Part shown: positions 1-13,294 of the stretch, piece after piece
Position numbering within the stretch: position 1 is the stretch's first letter
Layout of the letters: each line of letters begins with the position of its first letter
Translations under genes and position numbers: made by a program
The notes under the pieces: generated by a model
What the model saw: only the letters and a program-made list of their open reading frames with translations
What the model was told of the DNA's origin: nothing
Databases searched by the model: none
Assembly: GCF_000208865.1 (NCBI RefSeq)
Contig: NC_018392.1
Span: 2,004,793-2,068,792, forward strand
From: Neospora caninum Liverpool
Taxonomy: Eukaryota; Apicomplexa; Conoidasida; Eucoccidiorida; Sarcocystidae
Direction of reading: 5' to 3'
DNA length: 64,000 bases

Positions 1-30
1 CCGGGTTGCTGTGTGACTACTTGTCTAAAA

Positions 31-32
<2 letters not shown>

Positions 33-62
<30 letters not shown>
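33..62. repeat. (AT)n microsatellite
   Basis: Fifteen AT dinucleotides in a row, inside the intron that precedes the first visible exon of the partial gene at 103. TA tracts of this kind recur in introns throughout the window. Confidence 0.95.
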
Positions 63-65
<3 letters not shown>

Positions 66-102
66 TTTGTGCATGTGGTGTTTTTTTTGTGCTGCGTTTT
101 AG

Positions 103-1529
103 GCGTGGTGTCTGTTGGTAACGGAACTTGGATACAGCGGCCACGTGTTCTCGGAAGAAGAAATCGACATCCTGGAGGCAGACCTCGACGCTGTTCGGCA
201 CTACATGAAGGAGAACGAAATTTCGCCCATCTTCGAAATCGCGTCGCCCTCTGGAGAGGTGAGAACGTGCGGCAGAGAGCCACGATCCTTTCGTTCGAAG
301 GTTCTTGCCTTCGGGTGTCTCTCCACAGCTTCTCTTCCTCGACGCAGGGGCGCAATTGAGCCGCGTCGTGACTCCGGTTTCGCGAAACACACTCGCGACG
401 AGATCTCGCTCCGAATATGCCTCAACGTCTCGAAACTATCTGTGATCTCTGTGTGTCGCGTGTTTTTGCTTTTTCCTGGATCCGTAGTCCTCACTTCTCT
501 TCACTTTGTTCTTGCCCTTTGTGTCGCTTTTTCGCAGAAAGTATCTCTGGACATGTTAGAGAAAGTGGGAGACTTCTTCGTTATGCTCGCCAGAGACGGC
601 GCGTGCCTGGCCCGTGTCGAGCAGAAGGAAGGAGAGAGGAGGCGAGCAGCCGAGAGGGACGGGGCAGGAGCGCGGGAAAGATCAAGGTCAGTCCCAGAAC
701 AAGTTGGAAAGTGGCGAACCTGTGTGCATCGATCAAAGCATGCGACGTTCGTCTGGAAGTTTGCACATGGCTACTCGTTCCTCCACGTGAAACCCGAGGC
801 GGGCAATGCAACCAAGCAGATGCTGTCATTGCATGCATTTGTTCAGAACAAGGCTGTTCTCTCCCTCTTCTCGATATATATATGTATATGTATATCGGTG
901 AGGACGTTTAGTTGGGTGCCGGCTGATGCCGCGTTCTGATAGCCGGTGTGTTTGTTTCTGAGGCAGATTTTGCCTGTGTCTCTGCATGCTCTGTGTGAGT
1001 CGACTCGGAAAGCTGCGCCTGCATGCGAGAAGCTTGGCCCTGGTGGAAGCGTGCGAGAGATAGAGAAAACTTGCCATCGCTGGACCGTGTGTGCCGGCGC
1101 GCGGACCTCACTCGCCGCCGTTTGGACCGGGTGTCGCTGTGCGTTGATTCCTTCAGGAGTTTCTTCCGCGGGCGAAGTAGCCGACGAGGCAGTTTGTCAC
1201 CCACGGCGCAGGAGGGGCGGCGTTCGCGGGGGGGTTCGCCTGGGCTGTTTTCCTTCTCTGGTCGCGCGGAAGGCGAAAAGCGGGAGGTTCGTGGCGATCT
1301 GGAAGCTGGCGGTGAGGGCGGGGTTTTCTTTCGAGCAGGCAGAACAAGCGAGGCAGGAGAAGACGGCAAGGCAGAGGAAAAGAAGAAGGGCGGCGCCATG
1401 GGTTCCGTAGGAAAATGGATGAAGAAGAACCTCATGGGATCTGCGAACGCAGCCTCGAGGCCGGAGGCAGAGCGCACGAGAGACATCTCTCAGTCGCGGG
1501 CTGCCCCGTCGGACTCCGGCGACGAGTAG
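103..1529 (+). CDS. C-terminal exons of a partial gene, possibly a formin FH2 tail
   Basis: Three exons join in phase: 103-258 (after a CAG-type acceptor, ends phase 0), 538-686 (phase 0 in, phase 2 out) and 1157-1529 (takes one base, ends at a stop). The gene continues upstream of the window. The first exon has an acidic helical stretch with SEEEIDILEADLD. The second reads SLDMLEKVGDFFVMLARDG and runs into a charged Glu/Arg helix. The last exon is basic and disordered and ends SDSGDE. The pattern of a helix, then an FF-containing helix, then a charged tail resembles the end of a formin FH2 domain and its tail. That is family knowledge applied to a short stretch, and the catalytic part of FH2 lies outside the window. 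Exon structure is fairly secure; identity is weak. Confidence 0.55.
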
Positions 1530-2423
1530 ACGCCGAGAACACGCACCGAGAGAATAGGGAGAACGAGAGGAGAGAAAGAGAAGGCAGAAAGGAGAACGGA
1601 ACAAGACAGAGAGGAGGCCTTTCTCAGCACAAGGGTCAAGAAAAATAAGACAAAAAGTGGAGAGGTGGAGGGGGGGAAGAATGCCCGACAGTGGAGGTTC
1701 GGGCCAGCAAGCTGGGAGAAGAAACACCGCGGAATGGGGGCGAGGTTTAAGTGAACAAAGAGAAGAATCAGGCAGCATAGCGGGGGATATTTGGAGACAA
1801 AGTGGGTAGCGATTGCAAGAAGAAGGCCTAGTTATGAACAGAAACATTCAGTGTTTAAGTCCGCGAAGAGATGTCTTTCACCCGTTGACTTCTCAACGCA
1901 GATTCCTTCCTGCCCGCAGGCAATTGCTTGCACGTTTTCTTTTCTCAGTTTATTCATATCGCTTCGAAATGATCTGTTTCCCTCTACCTACGCTTTTACA
2001 TAGTTATGCATCTACGTATGTACAAATAGCAGACGCATGCTTAGTCAGTGCTTGCATGCATTTAGCTATATAGGATATGTGTATATGGGTTGCATGCCAC
2101 CGAAAAAAGGAGGCCTGGTCGTCTCTCATTTTCCACAATTTGTGAATGACCAAGCACTTGCCGTGTTTCCGTTTTCGGTAACGACTTCGAAATACGTTAT
2201 TTCTGCATGTAACGTATCTTTTTCTCCGGTGCATTCCCGCTCTGTATTAACCTCTCTCGCCGCTGTCCCAGCTTGTTGCCTTCCCGGATTTTGGCATCTC
2301 GTTTTTTTCGGCCGAAGAGAACCGCCACCACCTGCTCTTGGTGCGACAGGGTCTCACACAGGCTCCAGCGTCATCACTTTTCTTCCAAAAATGCTCCCCA
2401 GCGACACATCAAACCGCCCACGC

Positions 2424-2454
<31 letters not shown>

Positions 2455-2468
2455 TGTATGTATGTATG

Positions 2469-2510
<42 letters not shown>

Positions 2511-2699
2511 ACGGTTCTTCGCACTTATTTGTGGAAACAGAGCTAGCGGTAATGGAAGATATCCGTATCTGACTCTGTATGTTTCACTGTACCTTCTGCA
2601 TAACAATGTGGGGTTATATACCCAGCGGCATTCGTTTTCCCGAGGAGTTTGGCAGGAAGTTGGTGGTTTTCCCTGCGTGGTGGCGCATGCGTTCACCGC
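1530..2699. other. Intergenic, no gene seen
   Basis: 3' flank of the partial gene. I see no exon with supporting splice sites. It contains a compound TATG/TA microsatellite at 2425-2508 and is otherwise unremarkable. Confidence 0.6.
2425..2508. repeat. Compound (TATG)n-(TA)n microsatellite
   Basis: About twelve TATG tetranucleotides run directly into about sixteen TA dinucleotides. The same compound arrangement occurs at 46925-47014. Confidence 0.95.
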
Positions 2700-2704
2700 G
2701 CCGT

Positions 2705-2761
<57 letters not shown>

Positions 2762-2772
2762 GGGTCACGGCA
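2700..2772 (+). tRNA. tRNA-Phe (anticodon GAA)
   Basis: A 73-base cloverleaf. The acceptor arm GCCGTGA pairs with TCACGGC and is followed by A. The D loop contains AGTTGGGA. The anticodon stem TCAGA/TCTGA encloses the loop CTGAAGA, giving anticodon GAA for phenylalanine. The T arm contains GGTTCGATCC, which is also the internal B box; TAGCTCAGTTGG matches the A box. No intron is present and CCA is not encoded, as expected for a eukaryotic nuclear tRNA. It decodes UUC/UUU in cytosolic translation and is transcribed by RNA polymerase III. It stands alone between a microsatellite and the long 5' flank of the coiled-coil gene. Confidence 0.97.
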
Positions 2773-5765
2773 CATTTCTTTGCAGGAGAGTTTCTGTTCC
2801 TCCCCTCCCCCCCGCGAGCATCGTAAATTGGGAAGGCATCAGCGGAAGGAATAGATTGTATTAGAAGAGGCTATATGCAGAACATTTATCTAGGTCCTAC
2901 AAAGTTACGTGCGTTCTGTACGAACGGAACCTCGCGTGAGGGTGAACATGCACCCTCGTGAACCTCGTGACGTCCATGTCGCCGTTTTGTCTTTCCATTT
3001 TTAAAACTATGGAACCCGCAAGTCGATATACGTCACCGCTTGCGAGTTTTTGAACCTGGACTCTCTGGGAGCGCCGTCGCGTTGAAACCACTGCGGCACC
3101 TCCGTTTCGCGCATTTTTTGCGGCACTCACTTTGTTAGCAACCCTGGCGGCACTTTCGGGCGTGGCCGAACTTCGGCACATTTTCTGGAACTCTCCAGTT
3201 CGAAGCCAGCCTTCCTCTTTTCATAGGTTTACTAGGCGCGCATACGGTCACCTGTAGATCGCGGGAGTTTCCACAGCCCCGATCGTGGCGACACCCCAAT
3301 GTATGCTTTTCAGGAGGGAGCTCGCCACTCAAGGAAAAGGCTGTTCAGTGCGCCCACGTGTTCAAACACACCTTGCACGTGATGACTCGTTCTGATGTTG
3401 GGAACCTGAGTTTCCGCACGGGTCCGTTGGTACCCGAAACCGTTCGACCGTGCCCACGTGCTGTCGAGTACTTGCTTGTACATGCGCCGCCAAGAAGGCA
3501 CCTATCTAACTCCGTGCGTGGCAAGGAAGCATTCACCATTGGTGGTCCGACTCTTTCGTTTGCCAAGTCTCTCGTACCAACGTACATCTGCGAATGTGCT
3601 TCCATGTACGGATATTCGTGCAATGTATATGTGGTATTGACCAAGATGCGAAGACACCTACATCTTGCCGTTGCAACGCAAGGTGGGAAGTGGGTCTGAA
3701 CTTCAAGTTCGCTTAGCAGATCATCTCTCTGCTGTCGGGAGAGCTCTCGTCGTTCGATACTTTTTCCTGCCGCTGTCTTCCAGGCGGCGTTTCGCCTTCC
3801 GTGGGGTCGCGGAAAGCGCAGACACTGTGACGGAGAGTGGAAGGGAAGAAAAAGCGAATTTGTTCTCCGAGGATTCGAACAAAAGCTTCCGGAGGGGAAC
3901 AGAAACGACCGTCACCTCTTGGCTCCCGCGGGAACCTCGCTGTTTTGTATCCGACGTGAACGCCCGAGTCCCGGTGCCACAGCCAGCGGAAGACACTGCT
4001 TGCATCCGCGGTTCGCGAAGTTTGGCCGCCAGACAGACGGCGATTTCACGGAAAAGCGTTTCTGGCCGCGCAACAACCGGCTTTTCGCAGAGAGGAAGAA
4101 GCAGAGAGGCCCGAGAATGTGGAGCCGGCCAGCTCCGCCTCATTCTGAAAACGCCACACACAGCTCGATGGGAAAATGTGCGCGCAAAGAGGCCCTGGCG
4201 CTGAGCCAGCGCGGCGCGGAAAAGCGCGCCACTTTCGCGGTTTCTTGGCGGATTCCGGATCCAGAGTCAGATGCACGGTCGTTCTGTGATATCGGCTTTT
4301 CAACGGGATTCACGCAAAACAAGACCAATCGCAGGTTTAACGCCGCCTTCGCGCGCTTCTGTCTCGTGACTCGCTGGCTGAAAACGCGCGTGGCATGCGC
4401 TGTACATACACCTCGAGTCAACTGAACCGAGACAAGTGCCGCTCAGTTTGCTCCAGAAGAAAGGCTCCGAGGGATGAACGGGTAGGACTCTCTCGTGTCT
4501 TCATTCCCACCGCGCATTTTGTGTGCATAAGGCGCCAGGTAAGGCGACGCCGCTCTTTCTCTTGCTTCTGCCGGCACTCGTCCGCTGTTTGTCATCCCAA
4601 ACGTTTTCCGTCGGATGCACCGCTCCCTTTGACTCCTGGTGTCCAGGTTGGTGGGATTTCCGCGCGCCTCGCGGTGCTCTACAGAGACACCTGAACCATT
4701 TCTTCCGGATTCGGAGGCCTTTCTCTCTGATCTGTTTCCTCCTTCCGTCCTCGTCCTCCCGCGCCGCTTTTCCGCGGCTCAGGCTCAACTAACGCCAGCT
4801 TGCTCATCGACCCCTGACAATATTTGCAGCTTCGCCTCTTCCGAGACAAAACATACCACGTGTACATCCCAGCACGTGCTCCAACAGATTTCCTCAGCAG
4901 TCGGGTCCCTTTCCTGCCAGGAAACGGTTGTTCGTACACACCGACCAGGCGGGGGACCGTCTTGCTGCCCTACTGCAGTAGAGATGTGCTTTGCTTAGAC
5001 AATCCTTTTTCTTCTCGAGGCTGCCGCTGGCTTACCGCGGACTCTCTCAGTTTCAACACCCCTGCATCCTGGTCCTTCCCCGCGCTTCTGTCTTTGCAGT
5101 TGTTTCTACGCATTCGACCGACTGAGGAGCCTCCTCGCCGTCGCCTGACGTCTTCATCCACTGTAGATCCCAACTCCAAGACTTCATGTTTTCGTTTTGT
5201 GCTTCTCGTGCTGCAAAGGCTCTTGTTTGTCTTCCGTGGAAGCCGTTTCCTTTCTTATCGTCTCATCGCTTCCGTTTCGCCGAGTCCGTGGGTTGAATCT
5301 TTTTCAGACCATTTTATTTCGTTCTGGTCTCCGTCTTATTTCGATATCCCACTTTTGTTGTCCTTTTATCGCCTCTGGGTTTCAACCGTCCCTCCACCTC
5401 GTGCTGCAAGTGCGTTTCCGCGCCTCCGTCTCTCCCTGCTCGTTTCTCCACCACGCCATCACTTGTTCCCCTTCTCCTGGCGGTTCACCCCTTTTCTGTC
5501 TGTTCAGTTGCTTTCCATGCTCTTTCTCGGGATCTTTGTGCCCACCACTTTGTCGCTCGCCTCTTCCTCCTTTCCCCCTGAACCTTCCTGAGCACCCTCC
5601 AACTCGGCTTTCCTGCTCGTCCTGTTCGTCTCCCTCTTGCGCGTTCCCGCCCCCAATCTCCACACGTCATCTTTGTTCGCCTGCCGTCTTCTTCCTTTTC
5701 CGCTTGGTCTGTTCTTCGCCTCGCTTCGCCTCTCATGGTTCTTTCCGGCACCTCGCCCTGTCGCC
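2773..5765. other. 5' flank and probable long 5' UTR of the coiled-coil gene
   Basis: About 3 kb without a supported coding exon. The last 650 bases (about 5100-5765) are strongly CT-rich on the + strand, which is common in coccidian 5' leaders, and end just before the ATG at 5766. Several open frames here have no splice or family support and I treat them as chance. Confidence 0.5.
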
Positions 5766-8700
5766 ATGAAGAAGTTGCTAAGTCTCCAGCTGGGCGGGTC
5801 CGGCCACCCCACAACTAGCAGTCCCCTGCGGTTCAAATCGCCTCGAGAGCCAGGAGACAGGGGCGACGGGGATCGAGACGAGACAGCCTCGGTGACGGCC
5901 AGCGCGGCAGGTGACCTCGACTGTGTGTCTCTCTCCCGACGGTCATCCGTCCGAACGAGCGCGGTACCCCCCACGCCGCGTGGGCGACATGGCGGTAAGA
6001 AGCAAACCGCACATCTCTGCAAAATTCGACGTGGAGATACAGAAAAAGACTGCTTCAAAGGTCCAGCTTTCCCTGCCTTGCGTGTGGCGTGTTCGCTGCA
6101 ACCACGCCCACAGTCCCACTCCCTTACGGGTCAAATCACACAGGCGATTTGGATATATTTCGCTTCTAGAGCCAAAAATTTCCATGCGACTTCTACATGC
6201 ATATCCGTTTGAGAGGTCAGCAGTTCTGGATAGAGACTCCCTGCACAGAAACGTATACATATAAGGCGTAAAGGTAGCGTATGCATATATATATATATAT
6301 ATGAATGGGCGTTGGTGGGCGGTTATCGTTTTGGCATAGCAGGCACATGCGTGCGCATGAGCCTTTCCATCCTGTTTGTCTTGGTGAAACGATCCCTTTG
6401 GCGTTCTCTGTGAGTTTGTTCCTTTTCAGAAAAGCCGTGCAAATGCTGCGAAAAAGGGTGCTCAGTTGTGGGGCGGCTGCGTCAGCAGCTCCAGAATCTT
6501 CGCGAGGAGAAGATGCAACTCGAGGACATGATTTCAATGCAAACGATGACTCTTCATCAAATCGACCAGGCACGTCAGATGGGAAAAGGGAAACTCATGC
6601 CGTCTCCTTTGCCTTGTGTCTTCCACCCAAGTTCAGCTTCGCCGCATGCACATAGGGAACAGAATGAGAATTCTAGAACAAAGCATCTGTTCAAATCGCT
6701 CTCTTTGGCATCAGCGGCCACGCCCTTGATGCGTTTACATGCATACCAATCTTAACTGAATATGTCTATATATAAATCTGCTGATGTACCTATCTTTTCA
6801 TAAATATAGATGTCTATATATTTGTATATGTATGTGTAGTCCATAAGTGAGGATGTGATATATGGAGAACAGCCTGGGCGGAATGGGGAGTAGGTCTGAT
6901 TGGCGCGAGCGGCAGGAGATTCCTTTCCTTTCTTGGCGCCGGGGACCCTGTTTTGCGTGTTTAGGACGGAAAAAATATTGAAAAAATCACAGCGGAGCGC
7001 CTCGAGAGCCAGCGGAAACTGGCAGAAATTCTTCAGGATGAACGAGTAAGAAGCGAATGCCCCCTCAGGTGTCTTTACACAAGACATGAACAGGCTCTCT
7101 ACCGCAGTTGTGGATGTGAATGATGAATGTTTCGGAACCGTTTTCGATATTTTTGCGCTATCTGATTCTTTTCCGTCTCTCCGTTCCCCACCCTCTTTTC
7201 GCAGTCACATACCTCCGTTTTCTCATCCTTTTGCGCCGTGACGCCTTGCCTCTCCTGGCCCGCCGTCTCGAGCCTGTTCTTCTTCTCTCCGTGTTTCGCT
7301 GCTGGATGTCTCCTCTTTGATCACCGTTCTTCCTGCGAGTCTCTGTCTTCCCGCTCTCCAGCTTCTCTCCGTGTTTGCCGCTCGTTTTTTTCCATTTTGA
7401 ACCTTTCTCTTCTCTGCTTCGGCGTCTTCTCTTTTCGCTTCCTCAGCGATCCACCGAGGAGCGCCTCAAAGCTGCCACGGACGCCTTCAACGCTCTGCAG
7501 AGCCAGCTCGTGAGACAAAATCGATTTCCACGTTTTGCCGAAACGCTTTCGCACGCGTGCATCTGTAGCGCGGATCGCGTCTCTCATTGTCCCACTCACG
7601 CGCCGTGCACCACGAACGCCGCGTAGCGGCACATGTATCCCCTCGGCATCAGCACATCTGTCTGTCCATATCGCTGAGTTCCGTCGGCCGATCCTCTTTT
7701 TCTGCACATCTAGACAACTCCGGAAACGCTGTTCTGGAGGCTGCTTTTCCGTTCAAAAAAATGCTGCTCTCACGAAACAAAGCAGAAAAAAGGGCAACTG
7801 AGAATGGGAAAAACAGAGGCGACTCTCTCTGTGTGAGTCTGTCTGTGTTTTCTCTCTCTTCACTGGAAATGAAACTCAACGCCGCTCTTTCGTTTCCTGT
7901 CGGTGTTCGTCTGTGCAGACTCGAGCGCTGCAACAAGCGGATGAGGAGAGGCAGGCGTTGCGAGAGGAAGTTAGCAAGCAGGTAAATGCAGGAAAAGAAA
8001 GCGAACAAGATGATGAAACGCCCGCGTTAAAGACCCACCCCAGCCCCCCCATACACTTGCCGGGAAGGTTCCCATCCTTCTCTTTCTCCCCATTTGCCTC
8101 TCCTGTTCTCCTGTTTCTTTCTCTGTCTCCTTCCACTTGTGTTTTTTTAGACTGAAGAGGCGACGAGAGCCGCGGGGCTCATCTCTCAGCTTGAGACGGA
8201 TTTGGAGCTCACGAGGCGATCGCTGCTTCAGCAGGTGAGGCGCCAGCTGGCCGGACTTGGGGGCCTTCTCTTTCGTCTTTTCCCTGTATTTCTGCGCCTC
8301 TTCTAGCAGTGCTTCTTCGTCTTCTCGCCTTCCGCTCCTTTGTGTCTTGTCCATATCGAGGAGCGCACGAGAAAAACGGGGAAGAAGAGAGGAGGAAGAA
8401 AAGGCTGTCTCTCTTCCTTTTCTCTTGAGCATGCATTCCGCCTCGCCTGCCGTCTCCGTCGTCGCCGTCGCGTCCTTTCTGCTCCTCGTAGCGATTTCTT
8501 CTCCACCCTCGCCTTCCTGTTTGTTACTTCACCTGTCTCCTTTTTTCCCTTCGCTTCATTCTTGCCGTCTTCCCATCTCCTTCCCTCTATCGTCTTCCCT
8601 CTATCTTCTTTCTGGTGTATTCTATGTTATGTCTACGCCACTCCTTTCCCTCTTTTCCTTCCACTGTACCTCTCGTTCGCCGCATGCTCGGTCCCTCTTA

Positions 8701-11700
8701 TGCTGGCTGGTTCTTTTAAAAAATCTCTCTTCTTCTCGTCGTCCTCCTCCTCTCAACTTTCTCGTTTCTCTCCAGTGCGTTTCCTTTTCGCATTTCCTTC
8801 TTCGGTCTTTCTTGTCTCTCTTCTCTACCTCCTTCACGCCGTTCTCCTCCCCGCTGTCTTTAGGTTCGTTTGTGTTTTCTGTTTGAAGCCGACTCTGTGT
8901 CGGGCTGTCTGCCTGTCAGGAGTCAGAATGTGTCGCCCTGGCTGCGCCTCATTGCGTAGGACTGTTCTTCCACTCTCTTGCTTTCCACTCGGCACTTTTA
9001 GACTTTTTGGCCCGTCTCTCTTCGCTGTTCCGGCGGTTTCTAGGTTCTTCCTCCTCTTGAACTCGGGTTGTAGGTGTCCTTTCTTTGATTCTTTTTCGGC
9101 TGCTTTTCTTGCGTCTTTTCTCAGACTGCCCTAACCGCGGCCGCCGCAGCCGCTCAGGCGATTGCGGCCACGGAGGGGGAAGAGAGCGAGAAACAAAAGA
9201 AGCTGGAGGATGACATTCAGCGTCTCGAGGAGGCAAATGCATCGTTAGAGAAGGCCGTTGCTGAGGAGAGGAAGAAGCTGGAGGAAGAAAGAAAAACATG
9301 GAAACAACAGGAGGACGAGAGAGAGAAGACGCATCAGGAGGCAGTTGAGAAGGCCGTTGCTGAGGAGAGGAAGAGGTTAGAGGAGGAAAGGGAAACATGG
9401 AGAAAACAGGAGGACGAGAGAGAGAAGGCGCATCAGGAGGCAGTTGAGAAGGCCGCTGCTGAGGAGAGGAAGAAGCTGGAGGAAGAAAGAGAAACATGGA
9501 GAAAACAGGAGGACGAGAGGGAGAAGGCGCATCAGGAGGCAGTTGAGAAGGCCGTTGCTGAGGAGAGGAAGAAGCTGGAGGAAGAAAGAAAAACATGGAA
9601 ACAACAGGAGGACGAGAGAGAGAAGGCGCATCAGGAGGCAGTTGAGAAGGCCGTTGCTGAGGAGAGGAAGAAGCTGGAGGAAGAAAGAAAAACATGGAAA
9701 CAACAGGAGGACGAGAGAGAGAAGGCGCATCAGGAGGCAGTTGAGAAGGCCGTTGCTGAGGAGAGGAAGAAGCTGGAGGAAGAAAGAAAAACATGGAAAC
9801 AACAGGAGGACGAGAGAGAGAAGGCGCATCAGGAGGCAGTTGAGAAGGCCGTTGCTGAGGAGAGGAAGAAGCTGGAGGAAGAAAGAGAAACATGGAGAAA
9901 ACAGGAGGACGAGAGAGAGAAGACGCATCAGGAGGCAGTTGAGAAGGCCGTTGCTGAGGAGAGGAAGAGGCTAGAGGAGGAAAGGGAAACATGGAAAAAA
10001 CAGGAGGAAGAGAGGGAGAAGGAAACGCAGAAGGCAGTTGAGAAGGCCGTTGCTGAGGAGAGGAAGAAGCTGGAGGAAGAAAGAGAGACATGGAAAAAAC
10101 AGGAGGAAGAGAGGGAGAAGGAAACGCAGAAGGCAGTTGAGAAGGCCGTTGCTGAGGAGAGGAAGAGGCTAGAGGAAGAACGAAAGGAACGAGAGGAAGA
10201 GGACGGAAAGAGGAAGGAGCAAGAGAGAGTGGAGAGGACCGAAGTGCTGAAGAGGACCGAGGAAGAAACGGCGAGAGCGAAGCAACAAGTGGAGGAGTTG
10301 GAGAAACGGATGTGCGAACAAGAGGAGAAGAATCGCCGCCTCGAGACCGTGTTACGAGAAAAGGAAGAAAAAGAAGAAGCGTTCAAACAACAGACCGCAG
10401 AGGAGAAGCAGGCCCTCGTGAAAGAAATTGAACGGCTGACAGACCAAGTAGGTTCGAACGTTTTCAAGACATGATTTTGTTGCAGCGTTCCGCTCTTGGC
10501 GTCTCTTTGGCTTTCACTCGCTCCATCTTTGTTCGTGAATGGAAACGACGTTTTTTCGTTTTGTATGGGCCTTCTCAGGCTGCAGAAGCTGCAGGGTACA
10601 AAGACGTGGCGGAAAAGGTGAGTTTCTTCACAACGCAAGATCAGTCGATTTTGGTGTCGACCTTTCCCGCGGAGGACAGACCTAGAACGGCATCGGCATC
10701 CCTTCTTCCGCTTCACCAGAAAGCTCCTAGAGCGTCTCTCATGGACGGGTTCTGGGGGACTGCAGTCTCAAAACCACCAGACGCCCGCTGTGATTCACAT
10801 GCATATATTTGTGGCAAAAGATACATATGCTTGCATACGCCTATACATATAAATATATAAGTATATACATATATGTATATATGTGTATATATGGACATAA
10901 TTAGTGCATTCGTGTGTGGTTGTTCATTCAAATAAGAACAAACATGACGTGAGAATGCTGATGGTGCGCGTGGATGTCTCCTGGCATGTGGCGCCTGCAG
11001 ATTAAATCCTCGGTGTATTGCAATTTCCGTCGATCGTCTGTGGAACTCGGAGTATAAGCGGATGCTGAGCCGTTTCTGTCACGAGCATGAAAAGGACGGG
11101 TTTTCGTTCCTCGGCGCCGTCAAAGAGGCGCTCGCAGCCAGGACCTTGGCGGGGTAGGGCGCACCTTGTTTCTGAAGCTGAATGTTATCTTTTGGTGTTT
11201 GCTTTCCCTTTTTGTTTTCCTCAATCCTCGCCGTTTTCACTCCAGCTGAGGAAGGCGAATCAGGAGAACGGCGACCTCGAGTTGCGCCTCGAGGCCCTCG
11301 TCGACGAGAAGGTGAGAGGCGGTGCATGCAGCGGCTTCCCGTTTCTCCTCCTACAGAGTCTCAGCCTTTTGACTAACATCTGTATGTCTGTTCCAATTCA
11401 CCGTTTTTCTCGCCTTCTTTGCGCGGTCGCCTGCTCGCCAGGAAGCAGCGGTGCGCGAGGTTACCGCGGCGATGGAAAAGGCGCAAGACGAGGTGCGATA
11501 TTTGCAAGAGGAACTGCGAAGAAAGGTCCGACGCAACCTGAAGTTTCAGGAAAGAAACAAAGATTCACGCCTCGGGGCGGCGCTCAGGGCAGCAAAAAGG
11601 GGAGAGGAAAAGAAAAAAGAGAAGCGCGCGAGAGAATCCATGCAGAGGGGGAAGGGAAAACACGAGAAGCGACGAGGCAGGATGCAAGCGGAAGGGAAAC

Positions 11701-13254
11701 GCGTCTTCCAGTGTCTGCTTTAGAATCGCCTTGTCTCTCTCTACAGAGCTCGTTCTCCACATACCTCTGTAAACGACTACAAACATCTTTCCAACATGCA
11801 AAGAAACATCAATCTGTACACATGCTTACGATTGCTGTGAAAACGGCCTTTTTTCCGAGAGCGACATGCACGAACATGCATGCATATATGTATATATGGA
11901 TATACACGCATCTACATGTACGTATATATATATATATATATATATATGCTTGACTGTCTAGATGTGTGTATAATTTAGTTGTCTCTGTGATGTGTGAACA
12001 TCTGTTTTCTCAGGAGACGGAAATTGTGATGTTTAGCCAGAGTGGCGAGTTTTCAGACGAAGAGGACGAGGGGTTGCAGCCCTCGTCAGTCATAAGGCGA
12101 AAGTTGCGCCGCATTGAGAAACTCGAGGGAGAGGTGAAAACGAAGGAGGCGGCAGTCCACGACCTCGAAGAAAAAGTGAACACGCTGCTCGCCAGTCAGG
12201 TCAGAAAAAGAAACAGGATGCAGCCTAAAGAAGACACAAGAAGAAAGGAAAAGGCAGAAGACAGGCAAATGCAGAAGGAAGGAAAAGACCGGAGGAGAAG
12301 AAGCGAGAAAGTCCGTCAAACAACGACAGAATCGGGCCTCGCGTGTCTATGGGACGTGCAGACACCAAAAGTTCGAGACGAAGAGTGCGCGGCAGTGAAA
12401 GACAGCGAGAGACGAATCAGGGGTTTATCTTTTTTGAGAATCTTTGATTGGTCTGTTTCGTTTGGAAACGCCCCTTTTCCCCTGTTGATTCCCCCTGCTC
12501 TGCACAGAGCGCTGCAACGGTGAACCTCGCGGCGAAGGAGGAGGAGCTAGCAGCCGAACAGAAAAGAAACGAACAGCTTCAGCGCGATTTGGACGCACAC
12601 AGAAAAGAAGAAGAGGAGAAGAAAAAGGTGAACACGAGATGAAAGCGCTGTCGCGATACCGCCCCTAAAAGCCGCTCCGGCTCTTGTGTGCTTCGTCGTT
12701 CGTCCCGCACCACCGAGATACGTCTGCAACCAGCCTTCCATAAATATATAGAAATGTATATTTGTATTGATATGTGTGTATATGCATGCAGATGGATGCA
12801 TATATACGTGTGCGTTCTCGATAGATGAATCAGTGCATATATATATATATATATATATATTAATGCATTGTGTGCACCCGGGAGAGCGTACAACCCTAGA
12901 CTAGGAGATGAGCATGGGCTCTGTTTATCGATATGGAATGAAAAAGTCTTGTTTTTGTTGGCGCGTCGCCCTCTCTGCATGCCTCTGCATCCACCGAATC
13001 TTTCAGTTATCAGCCTGTTTCATTTCTGATCACGTTTTTGCCTCTGGAACTTTCTTTCCCTTCTTTTGGATTTCTTCGCACACAGAGCGTGGAGGCTCTC
13101 GAGAAGGAAAACTGTGCTTTGCAAGAAAGGAACGTAAGTCTCGATTTCCGTGCAACGCAATTCTGCAACTGTCACCACCTGAGGTCTCCTGTTCATCGTA
13201 CTCCACATGTATTAATCTATTTTCCTGTATTTTTATCCGCGTATCTACATATAT

Positions 13255-13294
<40 letters not shown>

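Noticed and set aside
9444..9974. Shifted + strand frame rich in Arg across the same repeat
   Set aside because: Out of frame with flanking exons and explained by the repeat.
8949..10091. Long - strand frame (380 residues) with repeated Ser/Pro/Leu units
   Set aside because: It is the antisense of the 99-bp coding repeat in exon 7 and exists only because the unit length is a multiple of three without stops in that frame.
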